From Certhia americana (taxonomy: Eukaryota > Chordata > Aves > Passeriformes > Certhiidae), in NCBI GenBank assembly GCA_018697195.1, contig JAGMWU010000070.1:146226-210225 (forward strand): DNA of 64,000 nucleotides. Direction: 5' to 3'. The translations under genes and the position numbers were made by a program. Below, piece after piece: positions 39,001 through 50,775 of the stretch. The notes under the pieces are model-generated. The model was given only the letters and a program-made list of their open reading frames with translations. It searched no databases and had not been told where the DNA came from. Position 1 is the stretch's first letter. Each line of letters begins with the position of its first letter.

Positions 39001-39977
39001 ACTGTGTCTGTCTAGCCTGAGCTCTGACATTTCCCTTAGTAACATCTGCAGCAGCTTTCCCCAGACACCGAGTACTGGCCTGGACAGACCCACTGGGGTT
39101 AGTTATTGCTATGCACGCCAAGGAATTTGACAGTCTGAGGGCAAAACATCTCAAAACTTCATGAAAATATAAAGATGACTCACAGGACCTCTTAAAAAAT
39201 AGATATGAGACAACTGAGTCTTGGACAAGTAACACAGCAACAGCCAGCAGACACTGCCCACCTTGGAGCCCTACACTGTGATCACAGGAAGAGATTTTCC
39301 CCTGCAAAATCACTCATCACACTATTGAGAACAAACCAGCTTGGTCAGAGGGCCAGAAGAGAATTATTTTAGAGTCACAAAACCTTTTGGATTGCTTGAA
39401 AGGTAAGATGAGCACTACAAGTCCCATTCCCTAAAGAGGTGCTGGATATGGAATTACAGCTATTCCACCACAGAGTTACCTTAGATATTGCAAACCAGAA
39501 TCTTGGCTCAACAAACTATTCCCCGTCAATGAAAATAATCTCAAGAATGTCAGGATGTGGATAAAAAAAAATTTAAAAAAATAAAATCACAGACTCTACA
39601 CAATGCATGTTAGAACTACCCATTTATTAGAAACTTGCATGGACTCTTATCATGTCCCTACTTAGCTCTCTGAAGACAATGGCTTGGCTTGCAAGGTGAT
39701 TTGTTTTCACTTACATCTTCACCTTCAGTTGTATCTGAAGGTCCTTAATGTTTACAGCGGGGAAAAAAAATCCCTCTTTTGCCATCCCATGACAATATTT
39801 CAGCCAAAGAGATTATTTGCTTTAGGAAATATATAAAAGAAACTGAAATTTCCTCCAGGTGCCATGAACTGACACCTGTTTTCCTGCAAATGCCCTCAGT
39901 ATGCCCTGCACTGAGCAGCCTAGTGCAGACACAAGGCCACGTGCCCGGGAGAAAAACTGTGAAAGGAAGAAGCACTT
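36069..39977. other. Spacer downstream of the PCDHAC1 variable exon
   Basis: AT-rich intronic sequence between the PCDHAC1 donor and the LTR-like block. Nothing coding was recognised. It contains a TG/TA microsatellite, listed separately. Confidence 0.6.
37703..37729 (+). repeat. (TG)n(TA)n microsatellite
   Basis: A perfect alternating purine-pyrimidine run, TG repeats passing into TA repeats, 27 bp. It is likely polymorphic. Confidence 0.9.
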
Positions 39978-39979
39978 AC

Positions 39980-42394
39980 CATGAGGACAGCGCTCAGACG
40001 GTCACTTTGGACCTGCTGCACTTGGATGCAGGGTCCTGGCACTTGTAACCTCGAGCCACTAGGAATATTCCCAGCATCTCCATTTGGGATGCTGCTGTTA
40101 CTCGGCCCAAGCCCTACAGATGCCCTGTACAAGTAGGTGTGAGTGAGTTTACCCACACCAGTGACCTCCAGCATGTCCGGTGGGAGGTGGGAGCTGGGAA
40201 GCATGTGCACGCTGTAGCAATACTTCTTATAATCATCAGCTGGGCAGCAGCAGCCACTGCAGCAGCAAGTCCAGCACCGGCAGAGCCGGATGATGGCGAG
40301 GAAGAAGATGAACGCCGCGAAGATGAACGAGACGCAGGCAAGGGAAACGATCAGGTAGATATTCGTAGCATTGAGGAGCGGCACCGGTTCCCCGCTGTCG
40401 TCGAAGTCTGGCAGTGCCTGGGGCAGAGTGTCAGCCAGCAGGATGCCCACGGTCACAGTGGAGGAAAGCGGTGGGTCCCCGTGGTCCCGCACCACCACGA
40501 CCACCTTGTGCTTGAGGAAGTCGGTGGAGCGCATGGAGCGCGTGGTGCGCAGCTCACCGGTGTGCGGGGACAGCTGGAACAGGGTGGAGTCAGAGGAATG
40601 GGCTAGGTGATAGGAAAGCCAGGCGTTCTGCGCGTTGTCATCATCATCTGCCACCACTTTGGTCACCAGGTAGTCCTCATCAGCCAAGCGGGGCACGACT
40701 TCCACAGCTAGTGAGCCGTTCTGGCTGGTGGGGTACAGGATGGCCGGGGCATTGTCATTCTGGTCTGAGATGTAAACATTCACTGTTACGGCAGCACTCA
40801 AGGCTGGTGACCCATTGTCCTTGGCTTCCACTTGGAAATGGAAGCTCCGAAGCTGCTCAAAATCAAAGGCACGTTTTGCATAGATGCTCCCATTGGCCAA
40901 GTTCATGGACAAGAAGCTGGTCAGGGCACTGCCCGCAACTGTGGAATTCCTGAGCGTGTAAGAGACCCGTCCGTTCTCCCCTATATCAGGGTCAGATGCC
41001 GAGACCTGGTAGAGAAAAGCACCGAGTGGATTGTTCTCCTCCACAAACACATCGAACGCACCAGCACTGAAGACAGGGGGGTTATCATTCACATCAGAAA
41101 TCTGCACCCAAACAGTCTTCTGCGTGGTGAGAGGAGGAGAACCCAAGTCTGTGGCAGTAATGGTGATGTTGTACTCACTGATCAACTCTCGGTCCAGAAG
41201 CTCGCTGGTGACAAGGCTGTAGTAGTTTTGAAGGGAAGGCTTTAACTGGAAGGGAAGGTTTTCAGAGATCTGGCAGGTTACTTTCCCATTCTCCCCAGGG
41301 TCCTTATCCAGAATACTCAGCAGAGCTATCACTGTGCCAGGAACAGCATCCTCAGGAATGGGACTGGAAAGGGATGTAATTGTAATCTCCGGACCATGGT
41401 TGTTCACATCCGTGATTTCCACCAGCAGCTTAGCTGTGCTGGACATGCCAAACGCCCCATTATCCCTTGCCTCAATAAGCATCTCGAGAAGGGGTCTCTG
41501 AACAGCTAAAACGCCATTGACTGTCACCTCCCCAGTGTGGGGGTGAATTGAGAACATTCGCTGTAAGTCAGCAGAAGTTGTATTGCTAAAGGAATACCTG
41601 ACCTCTCCATTTGGACCTTCATCCAAGTCCGTGGCGTTCACTTGGACTACCAAAGTGCCACTGGGGGAGTTCTCCAAGATACTCGCCCTGTAGACCGAGT
41701 GCTCAAATTCTGGTGCATTGTCATTGGTATCCAGCACAGTCACAATGACTGGGACGTCACCAGACTTTGGAGGGTTCCCACCATCTTTGGCTGTAAGCAC
41801 AAGTCTGTGAGTGGCTTGCTGCTCCCTGTCTAAGGCTTTCTTCAGCACCAATTCAGGATATTTACTCCCATCCCCACGTATCTGCATTTCCAAATAGAAA
41901 TGTTCATCAGGGCTCAGAGTATAATTTTGGACGCTGTTAGCACCTTCATCAAGATCTTGGGCGGTGGGGAGTGTAAACCGTGCCCCAGGTGACAGGAACT
42001 CTGGCACGTTTATATGATATTCACTTAAGGGAAAGCTGGGGGAGTTGTCATTTATGTCCAAGACTTTGAATTCCATCCTATAAAGCTCTAGAGGGTTTTC
42101 TAACACGAGTTCATAATTCAGAAGACAGACAGACTTTAATTCACAAAGCTGTTCTCTGTCTATGGGCTCGTTAACAGACAAAGCCCCTGTGCTGGCATTT
42201 ATATTAAAATATTGCTTACTTGAACTGGTGATCATGCGAAATTTCCGAGCTGAAAGTGTAGCTGCATCTATTCCTAAATCCTTTGCTATGTTCCCAACAG
42301 ACGCTCCACGCTCTGTTTCCTCGGCGATGGAATACACTATTTGCCCGTCCGCGGTGCAGCAAATAAGGCAGAAAACCATTAAATAGCCCCGCAT
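39980..42394 (-). CDS. PCDHAC1: Protocadherin alpha C1 variable exon
   Basis: This exon encodes an 805-residue ectodomain, helix and proximal tail. A short signal peptide spans 1-17. Six cadherin repeats follow, with linkers DINDNSP (113), DTNDNAP (222), DVNNHGP (329), DVNDNPP (434) and DQNDNAP (544). The EC1 loop is C84-x5-C90. The membrane helix is ~677-703, followed by a cysteine cluster (CRCWTCCCSGCCC). The tail has LTHTYLYRASVGLG, and TLPQALPDF precedes the helix. Both resemble mammalian alpha C1, as does the exon's place just 5' of alpha C2. The start has A at -3 and precedes the signal peptide directly. It ends at CTCATG|GTAAGT in phase 0, joining constant exon 1 as …LM|PKHPNPDW. The 19 codons open beyond the donor are intronic. 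Odd points are the weakened third linker and an RGD triplet at 173-175 in EC2. Confidence 0.95.
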
Positions 42395-43145
42395 GCTTCC
42401 TCCCCTGGCTCAGCTCCCCGCAGACCGGCTCAGCAGGAACATAATCCAGAATTTCAGCCAACACCCCAAGTTCCCGGCAGCGAAGCGAACGGGCACCGGG
42501 GCGCGCACCGGCGGCAAGGCGACAAGTTCGGTGCGGGCGCTGGAGGCTCCGCGGCGGCTCCGCTTTCCCCCCCCCACCCCCGGCCGTGCCGCCGTGCGGG
42601 GCGAGGCGGCAGCTCCGCAGCGCTGCGCCCGCCGCCGCCGCTCGCTGTGCCCGGTGCGCCGGCCCCGCGCCGTTCTTACACGGACAGCGGCGGCGGCGGC
42701 GGCGCCACCCAGAGGCCGCGGCGACCCCCGCACCGCCGGGGGACGGGGCTGCGCTCCCCCCGCCGCCGCTGTCCCGCCGGCCGGCGGCTGCTTCTCCTCC
42801 CCTTCCTCCTCCTCCTCCTCCTTCCCGTCTTTCTTTAACGCCCCGACGGAGATGGAGCGGGGGGCTGCGCGCAACCTCACGGACGGGTTTCCGTGGAAAA
42901 GAGAAGCGGAGCAGAGCGGAGCCCCTTCCCCTCCTCCCTCCGCTCCTTGCGGGAGAGGCAGCCAGAGGATGCGCTGCCGCGCGGCGTCAGAGAAGAGCGG
43001 TGGAAGGGTAAGGTGGATGAGAAGTGACAGGCATCGGCTAAACATGGGTCAGCACAGCCCAGGCACGCTCCGGCTGAGCACAACATTTCCCAGAGGGGTT
43101 TTAAGAGCGCAATTAAAGGAGGCAGTCGAGTCTACCCCCTGTTAA
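42395..43145 (-). promoter_or_regulatory. CpG-island promoter and 5' UTR region of PCDHAC1
   Basis: GC- and CpG-rich sequence covers roughly 42,400-43,030, directly upstream of the PCDHAC1 start. It includes (CGG)n and (CTC)n runs on the plus strand at ~42,690 and ~42,800. On the minus strand gacgccgcgcggcagcgc (about 42,973-42,990) resembles part of a CTCF-type core. CTCF binding is known at protocadherin promoters, but this match is by eye only. The exon itself is much less GC-rich than its promoter, unlike the ordinary alpha exons to the right. Confidence 0.65.
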
Positions 43146-43158
43146 ACTTCACGGGGAG

Positions 43159-43191
43159 AAAAAAAAAAAAAAAAGAAAAAAAAAAAAAAAA
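43159..43191 (+). repeat. Poly(A)-rich run
   Basis: Thirty-two adenines with one G interruption, upstream of the PCDHAC1 promoter. On the gene strand it is a poly(T) tract. No retrotransposon body is recognisable next to it, so I call it only a simple repeat. Confidence 0.85.
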
Positions 43192-46100
43192 CAGGAAGAA
43201 AAAGAGAATATGGAAAAAGGAAAAAGAAAAAGGTTCTTTCCTGCTTCACCTTTTGAACAAGGAAAATTAACACGAATAATTGGAGAGAAGGGTCCCTGCT
43301 ATGACAGTCGGATCACCCCCAGCCACAGATGAGCTCCCATCCAGTGCACCAAAGCAGGATGGGGGTGGCTCGGGGAGCAGAGGAAAATGGGAGGCTGCAG
43401 CAGTTCAATTACTCATAAATTAATAAATATCGGCGCCGAAGGGGTTTTGCATTTAGGACATGCCCAGGAATTGTGGGGAGAGACGAGCAGATACTACACA
43501 GAGACTGCACATCATGAATGAAAAAAAAAAACATCAGAGCTCTCTGCTGCTCCCCAGCTTTCCATACAGAGGGAACAGTTACAAACTACACCCCAAAGCA
43601 GGTTCCATTTCAAAATATCCTCCTGGGAAACCTTCCTGGAATGCTCTTCAGCAGCAGTTTACACAGATGGGCCCTGGCAGCACCTCCATCTCCTCTGTTT
43701 CCAGTTCCCTTCTGGGGGAGCTCGTTATGATGAGATCCTGATGAATCATAAGCAAGAGGCTATAAATGTGTGACAAGGACAGATCTTAACCCTTCTCATA
43801 CTCATGGTGTTTCCTTCTCCAGCTGAGAATTTCCAGGCAAGTGAAACATTTCAATTATACATACTATACATAGGACCTTTCAAAAAGGGAGAGAATCTGG
43901 AACACAGCCAAAAGTTGTACATTAAATTAAAAAAATAAATAAATAGAAATCAATACATCTGTTTGCATCTTCACAACTCAGCAAAGCCTCACAGCGAGGT
44001 TCTCATGCTGGCACACTGGAACAGATCTAGCACAGCTGTCTGCAGATGTGATTGTTTAACTCCAGGAGGTCCTGGCAGCACCTGAATGTTGCATTTTACT
44101 TCTGCTGCATTGATGCTACCGAATCTCTTCCAGCTCGAGGGGAAGCAGGGGTGGCAGGAGAAGGCTGAGATAAATAAGAGAAAGCTACAGAGCTGCTGCT
44201 GTGCATCCACCTCAATTCCCAGAGGGCATAAATCTGTTCAGTAACCCATTGCACACAGCATACAATGCGAGTACTCACGGTTTGCTGCTTACCCCTTTTT
44301 CTTTTCTTGATTGTTAAGTGCAGAAATAGCCAATTCCTCCCCAATCACTACAGAATTGTCATCCAGACTCCCCCCACTCCCAATCTGCCCTAGATTCCTC
44401 TTCTGCAACAATGTCATCTACAATACCTGAGAAGCTGCTGGGTTTATTGCTCTGTAGTGATGCACAGTCGTTCTAAACACCCTGAACCAATACACAATCT
44501 GATAAAGTCACAGGAAACACTGATATATTTCCTTAGCATTAACCTGCAGCAAGAATAAATCCATCTGTCCAGGAAGAGCTGAAAAGCCACATGTTTATCC
44601 CTCAGGTGCACACACAGGTAAAACACACAGCCTCTACCTGCCCATCTGTGACTCAGTTTACAGTGAAGAAACCCAAGTATTTTGGGCTCAACATCCTCCT
44701 GTTGAGCAGACAAACCCCCTCAAAGGCAGCTTTTCCTCATATATAATATTGGAATGACAAGCTGTAGTTATTCACTTTGGTGCCTGAAATACTAGCAGTG
44801 CTAACAGAAACTGATTAACAAATGGCCAAAATCAAAGAAATTGTACATTTGCCTCTCAGATGTATTCACCTTTCGAGAAGTATCTGGAAGTCTACAATGG
44901 TATCAGTCTTTATTCCATTCATTTACTACTCGTTAACCATGAAACACATTCTTCATTTTTCTGCTAAATCTCTAATTTTGCAGCATTGCCCAGTGCTTGT
45001 TTACAGGATCCTAAGTGAATTTCTCTTCACTTATTTTTAACATAATTTTTAAACCTCGCCACGCTGCCTTCATGTTTTGGCATAGCTTGTCCTCTTGCCA
45101 CTTTCCACTGTGGACAGTGATGTGTCAGACAGCTTTGCTCACCAGAACGTGCAAGTTGCCAGCACCATCACAGCACCCACATCCTCCCACACTGCCTTCC
45201 CAACCCTGCACATGAATGTCTGATCTGCACACCACTCAGGTAAACAGCTCAGGGTCACAGCCAAGATCTAGCACTTAGTAATATTAAATATTGAGAGCCA
45301 GTTACAACACAGACACTGCTGCCATGAAGGGAAGAACACAATTGTGCCACGGGGGCACAATCCAGCCTTCCCCGTTGTGTGAAGCCACTGCTCTGCTTGG
45401 CTGAGTCCAAGGATTATTCCTCCCTGCCTGTTTGTGCTTCCCCTTCCACAAGCAGCTCAAGGCAGTCTCAAGTGTGCCTTTATACACAGTGTATAAAGGG
45501 CCACCCTTCCACCTAATCCTTATTTTCAGGGTCTCCAATCTCAAAGATCTCCTCTCCATTTCAATCCACTGACCCTAATGCTTTAGCACCCTCTTTATTG
45601 CGCTGCATTAAATTATTAAGTTGTATTAAACACCTTTAACACAGACACTTCCCTTGGCATCACCGCAGACAATTTAACTTCTGTTCAAACCCCCTCATCT
45701 TATATTTGCCTTCAGTTTGCCATATCCAAACTATTTCCTATTTCCTTCTCTGTGCTGGACCCATTCTCAGAGCCCGTTTGACACAACTCATGGAGGAATT
45801 CATCTCTGCGATCGTTCTGAGGTATCATTCACTTCTGCACGACCCTTCATCATGTCTCACTCCCTGACGTGTTCAGAGAGCTCTTCCTCCACGTTCCTCT
45901 GCCCGCCGGGCTATTGCCCTTACACCGCCTGGGAGCGCACTCATTCTCCTTCCCTGTCTTACATTTTCAGCCAATCCTCCCCTTTTCCTGCGAACAGACA
46001 TCGCTAGTCCAGCCACGCACCTTGTGCTCAGAACAAGGGTGGCTGCCAGAAGAAACTCTTAAGCCAGCAAAGGCAAAAACTAAAGGCGAAGAGCAAAACC

Positions 46101-46290
46101 TGTTTGTTTCGCGGCTGCGGAGCACAGCACGAAGAGACAGTCGTGTTTGAACATCACCGTTACTCAGCGATGATTTAAAAGAGCCATTTCCGTGGGCAAT
46201 TCATCAGAGATGGTGACTTCGACGGAGGATTGCAGGACACGTCCTGGTTGGTGTTGGGACTTGGAAACAGTCCCAGGGGGCTCACCAGAA
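43192..46290. other. Spacer upstream of PCDHAC1
   Basis: AT-rich non-coding sequence with no recognised exon. CpG frequency begins to rise from about 45.8 kb toward the island that follows. Confidence 0.55.
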
Positions 46291-47400
46291 CTGAGGGACA
46301 CGCATTGGTGCTAAATTAGGGCACGGAACTTCAGCGGGAGACAGCAGGGGAATCTGTGAAGGAGGACGAACGGAACAGCCCTGCTGTTTCTCCTCCCAAG
46401 GAACCCGACGGAGGAGAAATCTCCGCAGCGAGGCCGCTGCTGTCCCCGGAGGGCAGCTCCAGCCCCCACCGCCGCCCGAAAGGAGCACGTGGAAAGCTCC
46501 CACAATGATGGGAACCCGGCAGTACACAGGGTCTGCCTGCGAACCGAGGGCGACCGAACCTCGGACCGAGCCCAGCGCGGAGGTGCAAGACCCCGGGACC
46601 ACCTCGCACACGAGAGGGAGGTCGGTGGTGCCCGCGACCCGAACCACCGGGCTCCTCTTGCTCGGGAGGCGCGGCGGGCAGCCCGCGCTGAGCCCGGCGG
46701 GAGCTCCCCCAGCCCAGGCTCACTCTCAGCCCCGCACTTCCCCCGGCGGATGGGGCCGACAGAACTTTTTGCTGATCTGCTCTGAGCCCCTCTTCTTCAC
46801 CAAGGCAGGCTGTGCCTGCTGGCAGAGCGAGCAGTGATGTCAGGATGCCCTTCAAAAAGCTCGCAGCTGCTTCTTGGGGACGCAGGAGCAGAGATGACTT
46901 TTAGCTATCAGGAGCAGATGCAGAGGATTTCTAGATTTCCACGAAAATCCTCATTACCCGCATCAAGGCACAGAAACAGGGAGCCAGTACATTCCATTCA
47001 GTACACCGCAGGCAAGATCTCGTCTCTTGCACACAGAGCCCCAGACAGAGACCACCGGACTTGACGGAAGCTGCCGGGGAGGACACCAGCGACAGCGGGA
47101 CTGAGCGACAGCTCAGTCCCGCTCGTGCGGCAGGAGCGGCTCCGAGCCGAACACGCGGAGTCTCTGACAACTCCCGGGCAGCCGTGCCGAGCATTTCCCT
47201 GGCTGTAAAATCTCCTTTGGAAGCTGCAAAACATCCTCCGGCCACCACGGCGCAGCAGGCGCTGCAGCCACGTCCCCTCCGCTTCTCGCGGCCCCGGAGC
47301 CGCCCGCAGCGCTCCCGACTGCCAGCCCCGCCCCGGCTGCCGGGGCTGCGCTGTGCCTGCTAACACCGCCTCAATCAGCATCACTCTCCGTGCGGAGAAC
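46290..47400. promoter_or_regulatory. Isolated CpG island, no assigned gene
   Basis: About 1.1 kb of GC- and CpG-dense sequence lies between the PCDHAC1 promoter (3.2 kb to the left) and the first ordinary alpha exon (2.4 kb to the right). Open frames of 100-174 codons occur on both strands but have no cadherin motifs (no DxNDNAP, no LDRE, no membrane helix) and look like GC-composition frames. It could be the 5' end of an unannotated or non-coding transcript, an insulator or enhancer, or the remnant of a lost variable-exon promoter. I cannot choose between these from sequence alone. Confidence 0.6.
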
Positions 47401-49765
47401 GACGTGAGGCTGTAAGAAGAGGCTGGGCTTGCAGCGACTGACAGCTCTGCGCGAAATTGGCATCGTTTATTCAAGGCACTGACGGATATTCTAGAGCCTT
47501 CTGTTAACGAGTCCGCCTGCCCAGACTATTCCACGAAGTAAAAGCATCCACGAGCTGTTTCTAAAGTTAAGATTGCTTTATGTTTCTAACAGAAATATTG
47601 AAATATTTTCTTGACATTTTACGTCTATAACAAACCCCGAGAAGGTCTTCACTGCTACGGTTAGAGAAATCAAAGGGAACCGAACAGAAGCCAAATCCTC
47701 CCCTGCTCCAAACCATCGGCGCTGAGACCCCACATCGCCCTTAATCATAACCTAAAGAAACGCTTCCCACACCTGTGTGCAAATGCTGTTTCTCCACCTT
47801 CCACAGAGGTCGTTAAACCTGTTTATACGTTTAAAATAGACGTTTTTCGTTTAGAAAATCGTGGTTCCATCACATGCATGTGAATAAAGGAAAAAAGTGA
47901 GAGTTCCACAGAGCTGGGGTAAACCTTGCTACTCACAAGTGAAGGTAGCTCACGCATAATTAAGTGGTGATGACCCACTCCCCTTCAGCACCGATTCCCA
48001 TCCGCGATCAAAGGAGACTAAATAAACAATCCCCAGCAAATACAAAAGGAACTCACACTTAAAGCCGGTACTAAGTGATCTAAGAGAACAAAAGAGAAAA
48101 TCGTGGGACACATTCAAATGCTTTTCTACGGATCGACGAGAGATATCCCACTCCTAGGATACTTTTCAAAAAGGACATAAAGTTTTCAAAATTCGTTGCT
48201 GTTTTCTGTATACCTATAAGCACCATTCTCGCAATTTTGGAAACAACGATCCGTCATTTAAATTATTCACTCCGTGTCCTTCTTCTAAAGAGCTCTATTA
48301 GCTCAAAACCCAACCAAGTGTACTTGTCAAAATAAAAATACCGCGTTTACAGATATCACTGCGTCATTAAAATATCGGCTTAACCAAAAGAATCGAATGC
48401 ATAACACGAAATTATATACCTACTGCTTGTCTTTATCTCCCCAGCAGCTTTACACATTCAGCTTTTAAGTAATAGAGAAAATAAAATTAAATAGATCTTC
48501 ACTTTTCCCTTTAAAAATTCCTTTAATTTTCTGACACTGAACAAGAAACGCTAAACATGACCCTAAAGTCTTATCTCCAAGAGTGCTTTGAAGCTGGCCG
48601 AGATGAGAACCGAGTCAATTCAGTGCCATCAGTGCACGGACAAAATCAGCTGAAAAATAAGTGTTGAAAACAACCCGGTAATCAAAAAATCACTCTCTGC
48701 GTCGGGAAATCGCTGAGGAAATTAACACCGAAACTTTTCTCTCGGGTTTTTTCTGTTCTACCGCTACGAGAGACAGAAGCTTTCAACCTACCCTGAAATA
48801 TTGAACAACATACATAGAAAATATCCTTTAGAATTTTTCCTTAACCACTTTCCCTGCCTCTTTCCACTCCCACCAAATTTGACACTTCTTTCTACAGCAC
48901 ATTCCTGTACGGATGGGATAAAGAGATGTTACATCACTACGAAGATTGAGATCAGGTCGTGGCGAACGGCAAATTATCTCCCCCTCCCTTTGAATAGTTC
49001 TCCATTTTTCCACAAACCATCCTGGGTTTACTTCACTCCACTCTCACACACGCACACATGATCTATGGATTTCCAGAGAGAGAGCAATGCGCGCAACTTC
49101 CACCAACATTTCACCCGCTGTTTTCGCCCCGAATTATCACCGCATGTATTTAAGCTGCTCAAGAGGGGCAAACGCAAAGATCGGAATGCCTCTAAATCAA
49201 AAAAAATCACCAGCGCGTCTTGGCGCTTCACTGACCAAACAAATGTAAACACACCGGGTTCAAAGACACAATTACATATACCTCAAGGGAGATGTGAAAC
49301 TACTAAACAACTCACAGGTTGAAAGACGTTTAAAAGAAGAAAATAAAATATCGCCTACCACCTAGCCCTGCAATTTGACGAGAAGGAGGCATAACAAAAA
49401 AAGAAAAAATATTAAAACCCCCACGATTAAAAAAACGTCCTATACAAAGTTATTTTTTGAAATTTAAAGAAGGCAAAAAAAACATAGCAATTTTAAGGGG
49501 CAATAATGTACTGAGAAAATGAAATTTCAAAAGGTGAACAATCTAAGGCTGATCATCAGGTCTAAATCGCGACACAACAAAGCTAGGACATCGTTATAAA
49601 TTTTTGTGCAAAAAAAAAAGTGGTTTAATACATCAAAGATTCAAATTTTAGTAAATTGTACTACCAAAGTGCAACACACAAAACAAAAAACAAAAAGTTT
49701 TTTGTAGACTCTCCACGCCAAAGCAAATAGTTGAAATGAGACGGGCCCTTCCAGCAGAATCGGTT
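47401..49765. other. AT-rich spacer with unusually many CpGs
   Basis: Non-coding sequence 3' of the unit 1 variable exon. It is AT-rich but retains CpG at a frequency far above the equally AT-rich introns at 1-39 kb (for example atacgtttaaaatagacg, ggatcgacgagagat). No gene was recognised. Confidence 0.6.
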
Positions 49766-49769
49766 TCTG

Positions 49770-50515
49770 CAGTCAGGACCGGGCGCGGCGCAGGGAATGT
49801 TTGGGCTGAAAACCATTAGGTCCTCTTGGCCGCGCCGTCCGCCCACGCACAGTGCCTTGCGTCTGTGGCGCAATGCGATTACTACCAGCTGCCCACTTCT
49901 GCTGGCGCACACGACTCGTGGGCCCGTGCCCCGAGAGCACGGCCCAGGCCCCGGCGCCCAGCGCGACGCCCCGTACAGCACCAGGGCCACAGGAAACATG
50001 CTTCGACACGGCGCAGATTGCCACCACGAGCACACGTTGTGTGCCGCGCTCGCCCGCCCCGACGCCCACTCCACGCCCACCGACGACCGCGAACAAGACG
50101 ACGACGACGCGAGGAGATAGCGCCGGAGGATCCCGCGGGCGCGGCCCATTCTCCGCCTCGGGCGGCTTTCGAGCAGCACACGCTGAGCGTGGCCGGGGGT
50201 GACCGAGCGCTGCCGGCTTCGCCGCTGTCGGGCACGACGATCAGCCTCGCTGGCGAGGGGCGTCGGCCTCGTCGAGCGCACCGCGCAGTGCTCACCTCGC
50301 CGCTGGAGTAGCCCCCCGCGGAAGGTGGCCCTTGCCCGGCGGCTCCCCAGCTCGAGCGCAGGCCACCGTTTGTGCCCCGTATCGCGTCCACGTGGCGCGG
50401 ATCTTGGTCCACCACCTGCCCCGCCGGCGCGCCCCACTAACCGCACGGGCCCACAGCGTGCCCTGCACCGACACCGCCCCCGACGCCCCCGAAGGACCGC
50501 CTCGGCCGCCACGAA
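49770..50515 (-). pseudogene. PCDHA variable exon, unit 1, 3' half with broken frame
   Basis: Reading the minus strand across changing frames gives EC6 and the tail of an ordinary PCDHA isoform: TKIRAVDAD-like text, GEVSTARAL-like text, a membrane-adjacent LVLYGASRWAP (about 49,955-49,990), VCASEVGSW-like text and QEDLMVFSPNIP (about 49,792-49,830). The DLMVFSPN block is typical of PCDHA cytoplasmic segments. The right end runs straight into the N gap, so EC1-EC5 are missing from the assembly. The frame shifts about every 30-60 nt. I found no convincing in-frame nonsense substitution, so I favour consensus errors over true decay, but I list it as broken because no intact frame exists here. 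The donor to constant exon 1 could not be placed. Confidence 0.75.
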
Positions 50516-50615
50516 NNNNNNNNNNNNNNNNNNNNNNNNNNNNNNNNNNNNNNNNNNNNNNNNNNNNNNNNNNNNNNNNNNNNNNNNNNNNNNNNNNNNN
50601 NNNNNNNNNNNNNNN
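50516..50615. other. Assembly gap of exactly 100 N
   Basis: A run of 100 N is the conventional size for a gap of unknown length. Its left edge is in EC6 of the unit 1 exon. Its right edge matches sequence 5' of EC1 in unit 2 (near 58,751). By comparison with unit 2, roughly 1.7 kb of exon is hidden. Confidence 0.98.
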
Positions 50616-50775
50616 CCGCCGCTCACAGCCGGCTCTCCGCCGCACCGGGGCGGAGCCGCCACACGCCGTGCCTGACCTTCAGCGTACACTGTGCGCCTTC
50701 TCCGCCGCCTCACAACGCTCACACACAGCCCCCGAGACGCCCGCTCCGCCAGGGCCGGATCCTCTGCCGTCTCTT
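50616..50775 (-). promoter_or_regulatory. 5' region of unit 1 PCDHA variable exon
   Basis: A GC-rich segment closely matches 58,751-58,911 in unit 2, including ctccgccgcaccggggcgga and ggatcctctgccgtctcttc. In unit 2 the same text lies just upstream of the exon, so this is the promoter/5' UTR of the gapped exon. The element corresponding to ccgagacgctgctccg in unit 2 reads ccgagacgcccgctccg here, disrupting its CGCT core. Confidence 0.65.

Noticed and set aside
46282..47474. Open frames of 100-174 codons in the CpG island at 46.3-47.4 kb
   Set aside because: No cadherin or other motif and no agreement between frames. Kept only as a possible regulatory island.
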